This document shows, piece after piece, positions 1-9,286 of a DNA stretch of 64,000 nt (positions within the stretch are counted from its first letter, which is position 1; each line of letters begins with the position of its first letter). Position numbers and translations under genes: made by a program. Below the pieces are notes generated by a model that searched no databases, had not been told where the DNA came from, and saw nothing but the letters and a program-made list of their open reading frames with translations. The DNA comes from Providencia heimbachae ATCC 35613 (GTDB taxonomy: Bacteria; Pseudomonadota; Gammaproteobacteria; Enterobacterales; Enterobacteriaceae), in the NCBI RefSeq assembly GCF_001655055.1, contig NZ_LXEW01000015.1:1-64000 (forward strand), written 5' to 3'.

Positions 1-63
1 ATTAAAGAGATAAATGAATAATACAGATATGTGTATTACGGTTTTATCTAAACATTTTGCAGG

Positions 64-1107
64 TTATTTCGCTTTTGATTTAGGAATAGCCTCGGCAATA
101 GAAACATAACAGCCAGTATCAATAATTCGATTGAGTTTTAAGTCGGCGCTATCAAGTAATTCTTTCAATTCCTCTTCGCTGCGAGTTTGTCCGCCATCAA
201 AACTTGCTAAGAGTAATAGGTCAATCAAATTACCGCCATGCCAACGGTTACCTGCCGGAATAATAGGTTCTAAAATTAGCAATTTAGAGTTGTCATGCAT
301 TGAGTTACGGCAAGTTTGTAATATTTTTCGTGCCTGATCAGTGGGCCAATCCATAGTAATGTATTTCAATAAATAGAAATCGGCCTCTGGGCATGATTCG
401 AAGAAGCTACCTGCTTGAGTTTTCCACCTATTGGGATTTTCTAAATCACCAAGTCGATGTTTTTTCAAAATTTCAGGTTGATCGAACAATATGCCATGTA
501 AAGTCTCGTTACTTTGTAAAACGGTTAGCAGTAGCCCGCCCATACCTCCTGCAATATCGACGACGGTTGAATTATCTGTAAATTCATATTTTTTCGTTAA
601 AAAGTAGTTTTCAATTGTAGACATTGAAGACATGCCTGTATGGAAACTATAATTATCTTTATAATTTTTTTTGTCGGCCCAATATTCATAAAACGATTCT
701 CCAAACATATCTTTAAAAGGAGTATCGCTACGTAAGCTATGAATCAGGTCACCTAAGGGTTCCCAAAATGTTTTATCCGTTAGCATTAACACGGCATCAT
801 GTAATGAATGGAATTGATCGGTACGAAGAAATTCAGCTGCGGGGGTTAACTCAAATTTACCGTCACTGGTTTGCGCAAAGATATCTTTGGCGGCCAACAT
901 CCGCATAACTCTGAAAAGTTGCTTAGGATTCACATCAGTTTCTTTTGCGAGTTCATCAATCGTTTTCGCACCATTTTTTAGCTTATCAGCAATACCTAAA
1001 AGTGTAGCTGCTCGTAGTGATGCTTGGAATGTAATCCCCATTGCTTGCTCTAATAAATAGATGGCCGCACTTTCATTTTCAGATATAGAAGTATCATTCT
1101 TTAACAT
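64..1107 (-). CDS. SAM-dependent O-methyltransferase-like protein, plant COMT / bacterial Methyltransf_2 type
   Basis: A 347-residue protein with the two-part layout of the family. Residues about 15-100 form a winged-helix dimerisation domain. Residues about 105-345 form a Rossmann methyltransferase domain with the SAM-binding motif DIAGGMGG at 184-191. The typical acidic residues of the active site region are present (LILEP near 280, NLIDLLLL near 293). The catalytic histidine normally found in the HDW motif is replaced by methionine (TMDWP, Met252), so ordinary base-catalysed O-methylation is doubtful. The substrate cannot be read from the sequence. It lies alone next to the flagellar cluster, beyond an AT-rich gap of almost 800 bp, and is probably not functionally linked to it. 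Confidence 0.85.
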   Translation of the reverse strand: MLKNDTSISENESAAIYLLEQAMGITFQASLRAATLLGIADKLKNGAKTIDELAKETDVNPKQLFRVMRMLAAKDIFAQTSDGKFELTPAAEFLRTDQFHSLHDAVLMLTDKTFWEPLGDLIHSLRSDTPFKDMFGESFYEYWADKKNYKDNYSFHTGMSSMSTIENYFLTKKYEFTDNSTVVDIAGGMGGLLLTVLQSNETLHGILFDQPEILKKHRLGDLENPNRWKTQAGSFFESCPEADFYLLKYITMDWPTDQARKILQTCRNSMHDNSKLLILEPIIPAGNRWHGGNLIDLLLLASFDGGQTRSEEELKELLDSADLKLNRIIDTGCYVSIAEAIPKSKAK

Positions 1108-1827
1108 ATATTTATTCCTCTTAATAATTAAATAGTTAAAAACACGGCTAAAATTAATAAATGAATCTATCTTCTATTGAAGCTATATATTTAAATTTAG
1201 TTTCATGAGCACTCATTAACATTCATGAATGAAATCATTCTTATTTTTAATGTTTTTATCAACAAATACATGTGAGGTTTAAAATTAACAAACCAAAAAA
1301 CGCTAAATCAATCTTGCACCCACTTTCATTTATGATTTCAAATCAATAATAATATCAATTTGAAATAAAACCCTGAGAAACTATTACATTTGATTTTTAA
1401 TCATTACAAATACATTTAACCTTTACGTTTAATACTTATTGATTCTGGCTGTTTTTCACATAAAGTCAAGATGATAATAATTCATCTTCAAAAAGTTGAA
1501 GCTTAAATTAATTCATTATTTATCATTGAATTGCAAATATATGAACTTATAATTAACTTGGTTTTATTTTATTTAACGATTTATTTTTAAAAAAATTATA
1601 ATTTTAATTACGTAATAATATATATAAGATACAGTTAGCTTTATAAACATTTCCAACAATTAAAAGTAAGGTATGAAATTACAAATCACGAACTAATATA
1701 GTCAATAAATAATTAACACTGTAAATAACCACTCATTTAATGTAACTGAAACTGAATGACTTTATTGTATTTCTTATTAAAAACAATAAAAATGAGTAAT
1801 GACTGGAAGTTATGGAAGGAAGGAAGG
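1108..1827. other. AT-rich non-coding stretch
   Basis: About 720 bp of very AT-rich DNA between the methyltransferase gene and the end of the flagellar operon. I see no convincing reading frame with a ribosome binding site. It must hold the methyltransferase promoter. Four tandem GGAA units occur near 1814-1829. Confidence 0.6.
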
Positions 1828-1885
1828 AAAAAAAATAAAAAATTGCCGTACCTTGAAAGTTTGTCATTAAATTTCTAGATACGGC
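1828..1885 (-). terminator. Probable terminator after flgL
   Basis: On the minus strand GCCGTA (1885-1880) can pair with TACGGC (1850-1845), followed directly by a T-rich tract. The loop is long (29 nt), so the hairpin is not ideal, but it lies just after the flgL stop codon. Confidence 0.5.
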
Positions 1886-1893
1886 GAATTTTA

Positions 1894-2829
1894 CTAGCGA
1901 CCGCCGAATAACGACATGCTATTTAAATCTTTAAAAATACTTTGCGAAGCTTCAAACATCGCTTTTTCTTTATAGTAATCCGTGGTGGTACCCGTCCAGT
2001 TAGTACTTAACAACTCACTTTTGCGCTGTTCGTTTTGAATAGTGCGTGTGTCTGCCAAAAAATCTAACTTATCGATTTCTTGTAACTGGAGACCTTGTTT
2101 TGCTTCAATATTAGAAACCTGATCCAATGCTAATTTAATCGCACTATTAGCGTTCCCTATTGCGGCTTGCGCAGCATCCACCTCATCTTTCGATGCATTT
2201 TCCTGTGGCATTTTCAGGGCTTTAATCCCTTCATTCAGTGATTTGAAAACATTCACAACATTATTGCTATCTGTTTCAAAAACTTGAGCACCCGTAAAAT
2301 AAGCGATCATTTCACGGTCACTAGAGACATTTTGGGTGATGGGTTTGTCGCCACCGTGATAAACCACTTCGCCATTCGCATCAATTTCAAAAGGCGGTTT
2401 ATCCGATTTAAACCCGGCAAAAATATAACGCCCGTTACCATCAGTGGTATTACCCAACGCTACGAGCTGATCTTTAAGACCCGTTAATTGCTCCGCTAGT
2501 GAATTACGGTCTTTATCACTTAAACCACCTTGGCTTGAAGCTTGAATAATCGTGGTATCAATTTGCGTTGTTACATCGGTCATTTGTGACAAGATGCTCA
2601 TTTGCAGTGTCATACCGGTTTTTGCAAAACCACGGCTTGAAACATATTGCTGATTACGATTTTCAGACTGGCTGATCCGCACCGCTTGGGATGACGCTTG
2701 CGGATCATCGGATGGCTTACTCACTCGTTTACCCGATGCGAGTTGGCTACCTGCATCCATCCAACGCGACTGTGCATTATTCATATCTTGCAAGCGTTGG
2801 TGGTAAATCATATTGGTACTTAAACGCAT
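1894..2829 (-). CDS. flgL: Flagellar hook-filament junction protein FlgL (HAP3)
   Basis: The 311-residue product is slightly shorter than the E. coli protein. It begins MRLSTNMIYHQRLQDMNNAQ, the flagellin-like N-terminal helix of FlgL, and ends with a heptad-rich C-terminal helix, as expected for a protein that stacks on FlgK in the extracellular junction. The start has a good AAGGAAGGG ribosome binding site. It follows flgK on the same strand and is probably cotranscribed from the sigma-28 promoter before flgK. The gap between the two genes carries a 12-bp inverted repeat. Confidence 0.97.
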   Translation of the reverse strand: MRLSTNMIYHQRLQDMNNAQSRWMDAGSQLASGKRVSKPSDDPQASSQAVRISQSENRNQQYVSSRGFAKTGMTLQMSILSQMTDVTTQIDTTIIQASSQGGLSDKDRNSLAEQLTGLKDQLVALGNTTDGNGRYIFAGFKSDKPPFEIDANGEVVYHGGDKPITQNVSSDREMIAYFTGAQVFETDSNNVVNVFKSLNEGIKALKMPQENASKDEVDAAQAAIGNANSAIKLALDQVSNIEAKQGLQLQEIDKLDFLADTRTIQNEQRKSELLSTNWTGTTTDYYKEKAMFEASQSIFKDLNSMSLFGGR

Positions 2830-2860
2830 AACTAAACCCTTCCTTAATCGCCATACTCGT

Positions 2861-2900
2861 CATACTTCAAGTGCATTTAAATTACGCGACTTGAAGTATG
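2861..2900. repeat. 12-bp perfect inverted repeat between flgK and flgL
   Basis: CATACTTCAAGT at 2861-2872 is repeated inverted as ACTTGAAGTATG at 2889-2900 with a 16-nt spacer. The arm sequence resembles a palindromic intergenic repeat seen in Yersinia, Serratia and relatives; that comparison is from memory. In RNA it would form a strong hairpin within the flgK-flgL message. Confidence 0.75.
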
Positions 2901-2909
2901 GTGAATAAA

Positions 2910-4550
2910 TTAGAACGCACGCATCAATGCATTGAATAAATCATCTACCGTTTTTAAAACTTGTGCATTGGCATTAAAAAACTGTTGAATTTTTTGCATC
3001 TGAATACTTTCTTCATTCATATTTACGCCAGAAATTGCTTGTTCTTGTTCATAAAAACTTTCTGTCATTTTATTTTGTGTTTCAGAATCAATTTGCGCTT
3101 GCTTCGTTTTGCTACCGACATCATTAACCAGTGATGCATAGAAATCTGAGAAAGTAGAGCCGCCATCAATCAATTTTTGATCTTGCAGTTTAACCATCTC
3201 TTTTAAATTTTCATTGTCACCAGGCCCGCTATCTTTGCTACCTGCCGCAGCAAAAGCAGCCGCATCACTCACAATGGTATTCATTCCGTTGATCACACCG
3301 CTAACCGGTTTTACAACAAATGAATCCCCTTTTGCCACCGTGCTATTACTGATTTTAATTTCAATGCCATCAAACTTTAATGTATCTGCCGTTGCACTAT
3401 CCACGGTTACCTTTGTACCTTCAGGTAAGCGAGTCACATTCCACTCATTGCCATCAAAGCGCATTTCGTAGTTTTTACCTGTGACGTTAGAAACATCGCT
3501 ATAGCTTAGATCAAAATCTGCTTTTCCTTGGTTAAAGGTATTACTAACAACATTACCTTTACCAATTTCAAAAAAGTCTTTACCGGTATTGCCGTTCGCG
3601 TCAAAACCTTTGCTATGTACTTCGTTGAATTTTGTAGCAAACACCAGTGCAAGTTTGTTCAACTGCTGATAAGCCGGATCAATCACTTCTTGGCGTGATC
3701 GCAAAATACCGCTTAGCTCACCGCCACGAAATGATTCATCGGGAATTTCACGTGCCTGACCGTTTGCACCGACAAAACCGATACTAAAACGGCTGTCATC
3801 TTTTGATGATGGAACGGCTTCAAGTCGGTTAGCCTTTTCCCCAGTCACTAACGGTAACCCATTGGCAAAGGTCACATTATAGTTACCGTTTTGCTCGATA
3901 ACTTTAACGCCAACCAAGGAATTTACTTCATTAACCAGACGATCACGCACATCAAGTAAATCATTTGGCTCAGAACCGCTAACGGAACGTACTCGTGCAA
4001 TTTGTTGGTTTAAACCGGCAATTTTTTCTGCATAAGTATTGATATCTTTCACCTTATTTTCGATTTGGTGATTAACATCGCGTTCCATTTCTTGTAGCCG
4101 TCTATCGGCTTCTTTGAATTGACTGACTAAAGCATTCGATTTGCCCAAAAAAACATCAATTAATGTTTTATCGCTGGCATCACTACTCGCGGCATCCAAT
4201 GCAGTAAAAAAGCTACCAATGTTACTTGAAATATCTTCAATATCATTGGTAAGCAAATCATCGACTTTATTACAGTTCTTAACATACGCTTCATAATCGC
4301 CACTGCGTGCACGCGACTGGCTATATTGAGCGTTAATAAACTCATCAAACTCACGGCGAACATGGCTGAAATAAGTGCCGTTACCAAAATAGCCATTAGG
4401 TGTCATCGTACCGGGATTCTCCCCGAAAACAGCACTTTGGCGGTGATAGTAGCCCACACCGGCGTTGGCTAAGTTGTTAGAAATAACACTTAACCCACCT
4501 TGCGCGGCATTCACACCACTTAGCGCATTATTCATTACATTGTTCAGCAT
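2910..4550 (-). CDS. flgK: Flagellar hook-associated protein FlgK (HAP1)
   Basis: A 546-residue protein, practically the E. coli length. It has the rod/hook-type N-terminus with SNNLANAGVGYYHRQ at about 24-38, a variable middle, and a C-terminus ending in QQFFNANAQVLKTVDDLFNAL, the typical coiled-coil end of HAP1. It forms the first junction layer between hook and filament and is exported through the FlhAB gate with the help of FlgN. The start has an AGGA ribosome binding site. It is the first gene of a flgKL unit under a sigma-28 type promoter. Confidence 0.98.
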   Translation of the reverse strand: MLNNVMNNALSGVNAAQGGLSVISNNLANAGVGYYHRQSAVFGENPGTMTPNGYFGNGTYFSHVRREFDEFINAQYSQSRARSGDYEAYVKNCNKVDDLLTNDIEDISSNIGSFFTALDAASSDASDKTLIDVFLGKSNALVSQFKEADRRLQEMERDVNHQIENKVKDINTYAEKIAGLNQQIARVRSVSGSEPNDLLDVRDRLVNEVNSLVGVKVIEQNGNYNVTFANGLPLVTGEKANRLEAVPSSKDDSRFSIGFVGANGQAREIPDESFRGGELSGILRSRQEVIDPAYQQLNKLALVFATKFNEVHSKGFDANGNTGKDFFEIGKGNVVSNTFNQGKADFDLSYSDVSNVTGKNYEMRFDGNEWNVTRLPEGTKVTVDSATADTLKFDGIEIKISNSTVAKGDSFVVKPVSGVINGMNTIVSDAAAFAAAGSKDSGPGDNENLKEMVKLQDQKLIDGGSTFSDFYASLVNDVGSKTKQAQIDSETQNKMTESFYEQEQAISGVNMNEESIQMQKIQQFFNANAQVLKTVDDLFNALMRAF

Positions 4551-4615
4551 CAGCTTTTCCTATTCTTGGTGCTCATCGTCTGGCGATAGCAACCTGAATT
4601 TCTTCACTTAATTAG

Positions 4616-4642
4616 TTATCGGAGAATTGCTAAAAATATTTA
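4616..4642 (-). promoter_or_regulatory. Sigma-28 type promoter before flgK
   Basis: Read on the minus strand: TAAATATT (4642-4635), an 11-bp spacer, then TCCGATAA (4623-4616). The consensus is TAAAGTTT-N11-GCCGATAA. Its place 65 bp before flgK fits the class 3 promoter known for flgKL in enteric bacteria. Confidence 0.75.
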
Positions 4643-4715
4643 GTACTAACTACCATTAATACCTTAAATAATTCACGGTACCGCCTAATTCCCATTAACC
4701 GAAATAGGATGGGAA

Positions 4716-5693
4716 TCAAAAAATGTCATTTAAGTCGATACTGTAAGCCTGTACGGCTTTTGAAGCGGACGTATTCATCGGTTGCGCCCCTCTAATTTGG
4801 TTAATCAAACTAATTAATTTATCCGAATAACCTGGGTCAGTTGCATACCCAGCCTGATGTAAACGTCGTGCGGCTATTTCTGGGGTTGCCGCTTGCTTAA
4901 CCCCTTTATAGCGCGGGTTGTCCGTTAATAAGCTGATATAATCTGAGATCGCTTCCTCATAAGAACCATAAACCCGAAAATCATCCCGCATTTTAATGGT
5001 TTTACCGTTGATAACTTCGGTGGTCATAATATTGGTGCTCGCGCCTTGCCAGCTTTTGCCGGCTTTTATGCCAAATAAGTTATGACTGGTTTTGCCTTCT
5101 GCGGTGAGGATTTCTCGTTTCCCCCAGCCACTTTCCAGTGCTGCCTGCGCTAAAATCAAAAAATGTGAAATACCGCTTTTTTGGCTAGCCGCTTTTGCAG
5201 GTTCGAGTAGTCGACCAATAAAATTGCTACTATTAAGGGATAAGGATTTAATTTTTTGAAACGGCGCTGATAGCGCATCCCCCATTGGGGCAAAACGCCG
5301 CATCATTTGTTCCATCGCAAAAGGGGGTAATGATTGCAACGCTTTTTCATCCAATGGCATGAACGTCGCTTTAGTGGGTAAATCATTTTGTTGCTGTTCA
5401 CCCGAGAGCTGTTGGTACATCATCTCGCCAAAACCTAACCCTTTTTGCGATAAATCTTGGGCGATTTGTTGGTCATACATACTGGTTAACATACGCGTTT
5501 GGTCATTGGAAAAAAGACCATCTTGTGGCAAGGCCTCACGCATACTTTTTAGCATCATCTGGACAAATGTTGCTTCAAGTTGCTGAGTAACCTGACGCAG
5601 CCCTTGCTCAGCGTTTTTGTTAAGCTCGCCTTTCAAACCGCTTAGGGACTGTAAATCAAACGCCGCGCCTTGCAATAGCTGCATATCACTCAT
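4716..5693 (-). CDS. flgJ: FlgJ, rod assembly protein and peptidoglycan hydrolase
   Basis: A 325-residue protein in two parts. The N-terminal part (about 1-110) is the rod-capping domain. The C-terminal part (about 150-300) is a glucosaminidase/muramidase domain with AQAALESGWGK at 182-192, whose Glu187 is the likely catalytic residue, and NLFGIK at 205-210. It opens the peptidoglycan for the rod. I start it at ATG 5693, where TAATG overlaps the flgI stop by one base and the protein begins [15 protein letters not shown]; an upstream in-frame start would add ten residues with no family support. Confidence 0.96.
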   Translation of the reverse strand: MSDMQLLQGAAFDLQSLSGLKGELNKNAEQGLRQVTQQLEATFVQMMLKSMREALPQDGLFSNDQTRMLTSMYDQQIAQDLSQKGLGFGEMMYQQLSGEQQQNDLPTKATFMPLDEKALQSLPPFAMEQMMRRFAPMGDALSAPFQKIKSLSLNSSNFIGRLLEPAKAASQKSGISHFLILAQAALESGWGKREILTAEGKTSHNLFGIKAGKSWQGASTNIMTTEVINGKTIKMRDDFRVYGSYEEAISDYISLLTDNPRYKGVKQAATPEIAARRLHQAGYATDPGYSDKLISLINQIRGAQPMNTSASKAVQAYSIDLNDIF

Positions 5694-6796
5694 TAGATGA
5701 TCTCCAATTTCGCACGTAAACACCCAGAACTTTCCATGGCTTGTAAAATTGACATCAAATCGTTCGGTGTTGCACCCAATGTATTAAGTGCTTGAATAAC
5801 TTGGTTCAGTTGTGCACTCGCATTCACTTTTTGCAGTGCACCACCCTGATCGCGGACACCAACATTGGTATTCCGTGTCACCACCGTTTGACCGCCCGCA
5901 AAAGGGGTATCTGGTTGGCTAACTTGGGTTTGCCTTTCGACGGTGACCGCTAAACTACCATGAGCCACGGCGCAGCTTTCTAAGGTCACACTTCGATTGA
6001 TAACAACCGAACCTGTCCGTGAATTTAAGATAACTTTGGCTTCCGCGATTGGGGTACGGACATTCAGTTCTTGTACGCGGGATAAAAAGCGCACTTGAGC
6101 TTGATTATTCGCTGGAACCAGTAATTGAACGGTACGTGAATCCAATGCCGTTGCGGTGCCCACGCCGCCCATTCGGTTAATCGCGTCAGTAATATCTTGC
6201 GCTAAGGTAAAACTGTCGTCATTAAGTTGTAGATTGATAGCCCCACTTTGGCCAAAATTGCTCGGCAATTCACGCTCTATTGTCGCACCACCGGTGATAC
6301 GTCCACCATTAAGCTGATTGACTTTAATACTACTACCGCCACCACTTGCACCTACACCACCAACTAAAATATTGCCTTGTGCCATGGCATAAATTTGCCC
6401 ATCCACCCCTTTAAGTGGGGTCATTAATAACGTACCACCCCGTAAGCTTTTGGCGTTACCCATGGAAGAGACCACGATATCAACGGACTGACCTGAACGA
6501 GAAAAAGCCGGTAACTTCGCTGTTACCATTACCGCCGCAACGTTTTTGAGCTGCATATTGGTGCCAGCAGGCACCGTGATCCCCATTTGGGATAGCATGT
6601 TATTTAGACTCTGAGTAGTAAATGGTGTTTGCATGGTTTGGTCACCCGTACCATCCAACCCAACCACTAAGCCATAACCAATTAATGCGTTATCACGCAC
6701 CCCTTGCACGGTAGTGAGATCTTTAATACGTTCGCTGTGCGCAGGTGCTATAAAGATGCAAAGTAGTGATAGCAGAATTAATACTGTGTTTTTCAT
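5693..6796 (-). CDS. flgI: Flagellar P-ring protein FlgI
   Basis: The product has 367 residues with a clear Sec signal peptide: MKNT, a hydrophobic stretch, then a predicted cut after PAHS. The mature part begins [15 protein letters not shown], the highly conserved start of FlgI. It forms the P ring in the peptidoglycan layer around the distal rod. It sits between flgH and flgJ and overlaps the flgJ start codon by one base, which suggests translational coupling. Confidence 0.98.
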   Translation of the reverse strand: MKNTVLILLSLLCIFIAPAHSERIKDLTTVQGVRDNALIGYGLVVGLDGTGDQTMQTPFTTQSLNNMLSQMGITVPAGTNMQLKNVAAVMVTAKLPAFSRSGQSVDIVVSSMGNAKSLRGGTLLMTPLKGVDGQIYAMAQGNILVGGVGASGGGSSIKVNQLNGGRITGGATIERELPSNFGQSGAINLQLNDDSFTLAQDITDAINRMGGVGTATALDSRTVQLLVPANNQAQVRFLSRVQELNVRTPIAEAKVILNSRTGSVVINRSVTLESCAVAHGSLAVTVERQTQVSQPDTPFAGGQTVVTRNTNVGVRDQGGALQKVNASAQLNQVIQALNTLGATPNDLMSILQAMESSGCLRAKLEII

Positions 6797-6845
6797 TGAA
6801 TTCTCTCAGCTATTTTCTTGTTTGTTTTCTAGGCTATTCTTTTGT

Positions 6846-7631
6846 TTAATAAGGAGAAACATTTAAGAAAAAGCGCTGTAACCAGCCCATGTTTTGCGAT
6901 TCATTAATATAACCATCACCGACATATTCAATTCGCGCATCGGCGACCTGCGTTGAGCTCACGTGATTATCCGCACCAATTGTGCGAGGGTTAACAACCC
7001 CTGAAAAACGAATGGATTCCGTGCCTTGATTGATAGCAATCCGCTTTTCACCGACAACATGCAGGTTGCCATTCGCCAATAATTGGTCAACTGTCACGGT
7101 AATGGTGCCTTTAAACGTGTTGTTCGCATTCGCACCACCTTTGCCGTTGAAATCACTGGTGCCTTTAATATCTAATTCCGTATTTTTACCGCCGATCCAT
7201 CCTTGCATGAATCCCGGGAGGATCGCCGCCAAGAAACCTGTTTTCCCGCTACGATTGGCATTCGCTGATGAATTTTTACTCGCACTCACATTTTCTTGTA
7301 GGTTGATGGTGAGAATGTCACCAACGTTGCGAGGTCGCCTATCTTCAAATAGTGGTTGATAACCATAGTAAGCAGGCTGCGCACTTTGAAATATGGCACC
7401 ATTCGGGGACGGTGCAGTCGGCGCAGTGGGTATTGCAGTTGTTTGTGTGTCGACCAATGGACGCGATTTTATTTGCGCACAACCACTGGTGGTTAACACC
7501 AAAACGGCCACCAGCCATGTCTGTTTAGGCGTCAACGAACGCGAATGCAAAACTGTTTTTTGCTGTTGTGGAACCATGCCGCTTTCAATCATCATGCTAC
7601 TCTTTTGCTGCTGTATAGGTTTTGATATCAC
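6846..7631 (-). CDS. flgH: Flagellar L-ring lipoprotein FlgH
   Basis: An outer-membrane lipoprotein that forms the L ring. The lipobox TSGC lies at about residues 48-51, followed by conserved FlgH blocks such as [17 protein letters not shown] and a C-terminal [15 protein letters not shown]. At 261 residues it is about 29 longer than the E. coli protein because of an unusually long hydrophilic leader before the signal helix. The chosen GTG start at 7631 has a clear GAAGGA ribosome binding site. ATG codons at 7595, 7592 and 7577 would give more usual lengths, so the true start needs experimental support. Confidence 0.95.
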   Translation of the reverse strand: MISKPIQQQKSSMMIESGMVPQQQKTVLHSRSLTPKQTWLVAVLVLTTSGCAQIKSRPLVDTQTTAIPTAPTAPSPNGAIFQSAQPAYYGYQPLFEDRRPRNVGDILTINLQENVSASKNSSANANRSGKTGFLAAILPGFMQGWIGGKNTELDIKGTSDFNGKGGANANNTFKGTITVTVDQLLANGNLHVVGEKRIAINQGTESIRFSGVVNPRTIGADNHVSSTQVADARIEYVGDGYINESQNMGWLQRFFLNVSPY

Positions 7632-7713
7632 GAAGAGTTCCTTCTCACTGTCAACTCACAACTGACTGCGTTGTGAGTTGTCGCTCATTAAGGTTTCCTA
7701 TCAAGTCCCCGAA

Positions 7714-8496
7714 TTACAGTTGGGTCAGACGTTGAAGCATTTGGTCTGATGCCGATACGGCTTTACTGTTGATTTCATAGGCACGCTGAGTTTGGATCAT
7801 GTTGACCAATTCTTCGGCAACATTAACGTTAGAAGTCTCTAACATATTTTGATAAAGCAGACCGGCACCATTAGTCCCCGGCGCGCTTTCATTAGGCGCG
7901 CCTGAACTCGCGGTTTCCATGTAGAGGTTTTCACCCATACTTTCAAGACCTGCATCATTAATGAAAGTTGTCAGAGTGATTTGCCCAATTTGCTGCGGCT
8001 GGTTATCACCAAATACGGTGATAGACACGGTTCCATCACGGGCAATACTGATGCTATTAGCGTTATCGGGCATCATAATCGCTGGAACGATTTGATAACC
8101 GCTAGACGTGACCAGTTGCCCGTCTTGATTGGGTTGTAAAGCACCATCACGCGTATAGGCATCAGTACCATCTGGCATTTGTACGTGTAAAAAACCTTGG
8201 CCTTTAATCGCAATATCCGTGGTATTACCGGTTTGATTCAAATTACCTTGAGCATGAATTCGCATGGTAGAGACGGGTCTCGCCCCGGTTCCCATTTGCA
8301 AACCTGATGGCAATGAAGTCTGTTCTGAGCTATTCGCCCCCGGCTGACGGATATTTTGGTACATTAAATCTTCAAATACCGCGCGTTGGCGCTTAAAACC
8401 ATTGGTACTCACGTTTGCCAAGTTATTGGAAATAACGTCAAGGTTAGTTTGTTGAGCATCAAGCCCTGTTTTCGCAATCCATAGAGAACGGATCAT
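7714..8496 (-). CDS. flgG: Distal rod protein FlgG
   Basis: The 260-residue product has the same length as in E. coli. It begins [20 protein letters not shown] and carries the rod/hook signature [22 protein letters not shown]. It ends in the conserved C-terminal helix with [20 protein letters not shown]. It polymerises into the distal rod inside the P and L rings. An AAGGAA ribosome binding site precedes the ATG. It is the middle of the flgFGHIJ run. Confidence 0.98.
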   Translation of the reverse strand: MIRSLWIAKTGLDAQQTNLDVISNNLANVSTNGFKRQRAVFEDLMYQNIRQPGANSSEQTSLPSGLQMGTGARPVSTMRIHAQGNLNQTGNTTDIAIKGQGFLHVQMPDGTDAYTRDGALQPNQDGQLVTSSGYQIVPAIMMPDNANSISIARDGTVSITVFGDNQPQQIGQITLTTFINDAGLESMGENLYMETASSGAPNESAPGTNGAGLLYQNMLETSNVNVAEELVNMIQTQRAYEINSKAVSASDQMLQRLTQL

Positions 8497-8515
8497 AATA
8501 ATTCCTTACTGAAAA

Positions 8516-9271
8516 TTAGCTGACGGCAAGCAGTTGGTTTGCCCGCTGTGCATTTTCATCAGCACTGCGAACGACTTTCATTTGCATTTCAAAATGCCTT
8601 GCATTGGCAATCATCGATACCATCGCTTCGGCGGCATTGACGTTACTTCCTTCAATCACCCCCGCAGTGACGATGCCACGTTCGCTTTGAGGTAAAACGT
8701 TGCCATTAGTCGCTTGCGCTTGGGCTGATAAATGAAATAGCCCATCTTCGCCTCGAATAAGATCTTGCGGCTGCGCTTCAACCACTTTTAAACGGCCGAT
8801 TTGCCCTAACATTGTTGGCGGATCAGTTGCCAATAATGCGGTAATGGTGCCGTCTGCGCCGATGGTTAAATCTGCATTCGGTGGGACATTGATAGGCCCG
8901 CCATCCCCTTGTAGGCGACGCTCACCAATCATCAATTCACCTTCCGATGAAATTTGAATATTACCGTTACGGGTATAAGCCTCTGCACCATCTGCCAATT
9001 CAACCGCAAGGAAGTGTTTGTCGTTAAGGGAAACGTCTGTCTGTTTGCCGGTATAGTTAAGCGGCCCTGGACTCATATCTGCACCCGGCGTTGAGGCAAC
9101 CACCAGTGTGCGAGTGGCTGCAGTATCCCCATTAATCGGAACCGCACGCATCGCAGAAAGCTGCGCTTTAAAACCTGCCGTTGATACATTGGCAATGTTA
9201 TTCGAAACAATCGCTTGGTTTTCAAGCGCATGACGCGCTCCACCCATCGCGGTATAAATGACGTGATCCAT
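8516..9271 (-). CDS. flgF: Proximal rod protein FlgF
   Basis: A proximal rod subunit of 251 residues, the same length as in E. coli. It shows SNNIANVSTAGFKAQLSAMR near the N-terminus and the C-terminal VNAAEAMVSMIANARHFEMQMK block. I chose ATG 9271 (MDHVIYTAMGG) over the GTG two codons upstream, because AGAAGG is then correctly spaced and the protein start matches the family. Confidence 0.97.
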   Translation of the reverse strand: MDHVIYTAMGGARHALENQAIVSNNIANVSTAGFKAQLSAMRAVPINGDTAATRTLVVASTPGADMSPGPLNYTGKQTDVSLNDKHFLAVELADGAEAYTRNGNIQISSEGELMIGERRLQGDGGPINVPPNADLTIGADGTITALLATDPPTMLGQIGRLKVVEAQPQDLIRGEDGLFHLSAQAQATNGNVLPQSERGIVTAGVIEGSNVNAAEAMVSMIANARHFEMQMKVVRSADENAQRANQLLAVS

Positions 9272-9286
9272 GGCCACCTTCTCGGA

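Noticed and set aside
1108-1893. Possible CRISPR or tandem repeat array
   Set aside because: Only AT-rich simple sequence and four GGAA units are seen; no regular repeat-spacer pattern here or elsewhere in the window.
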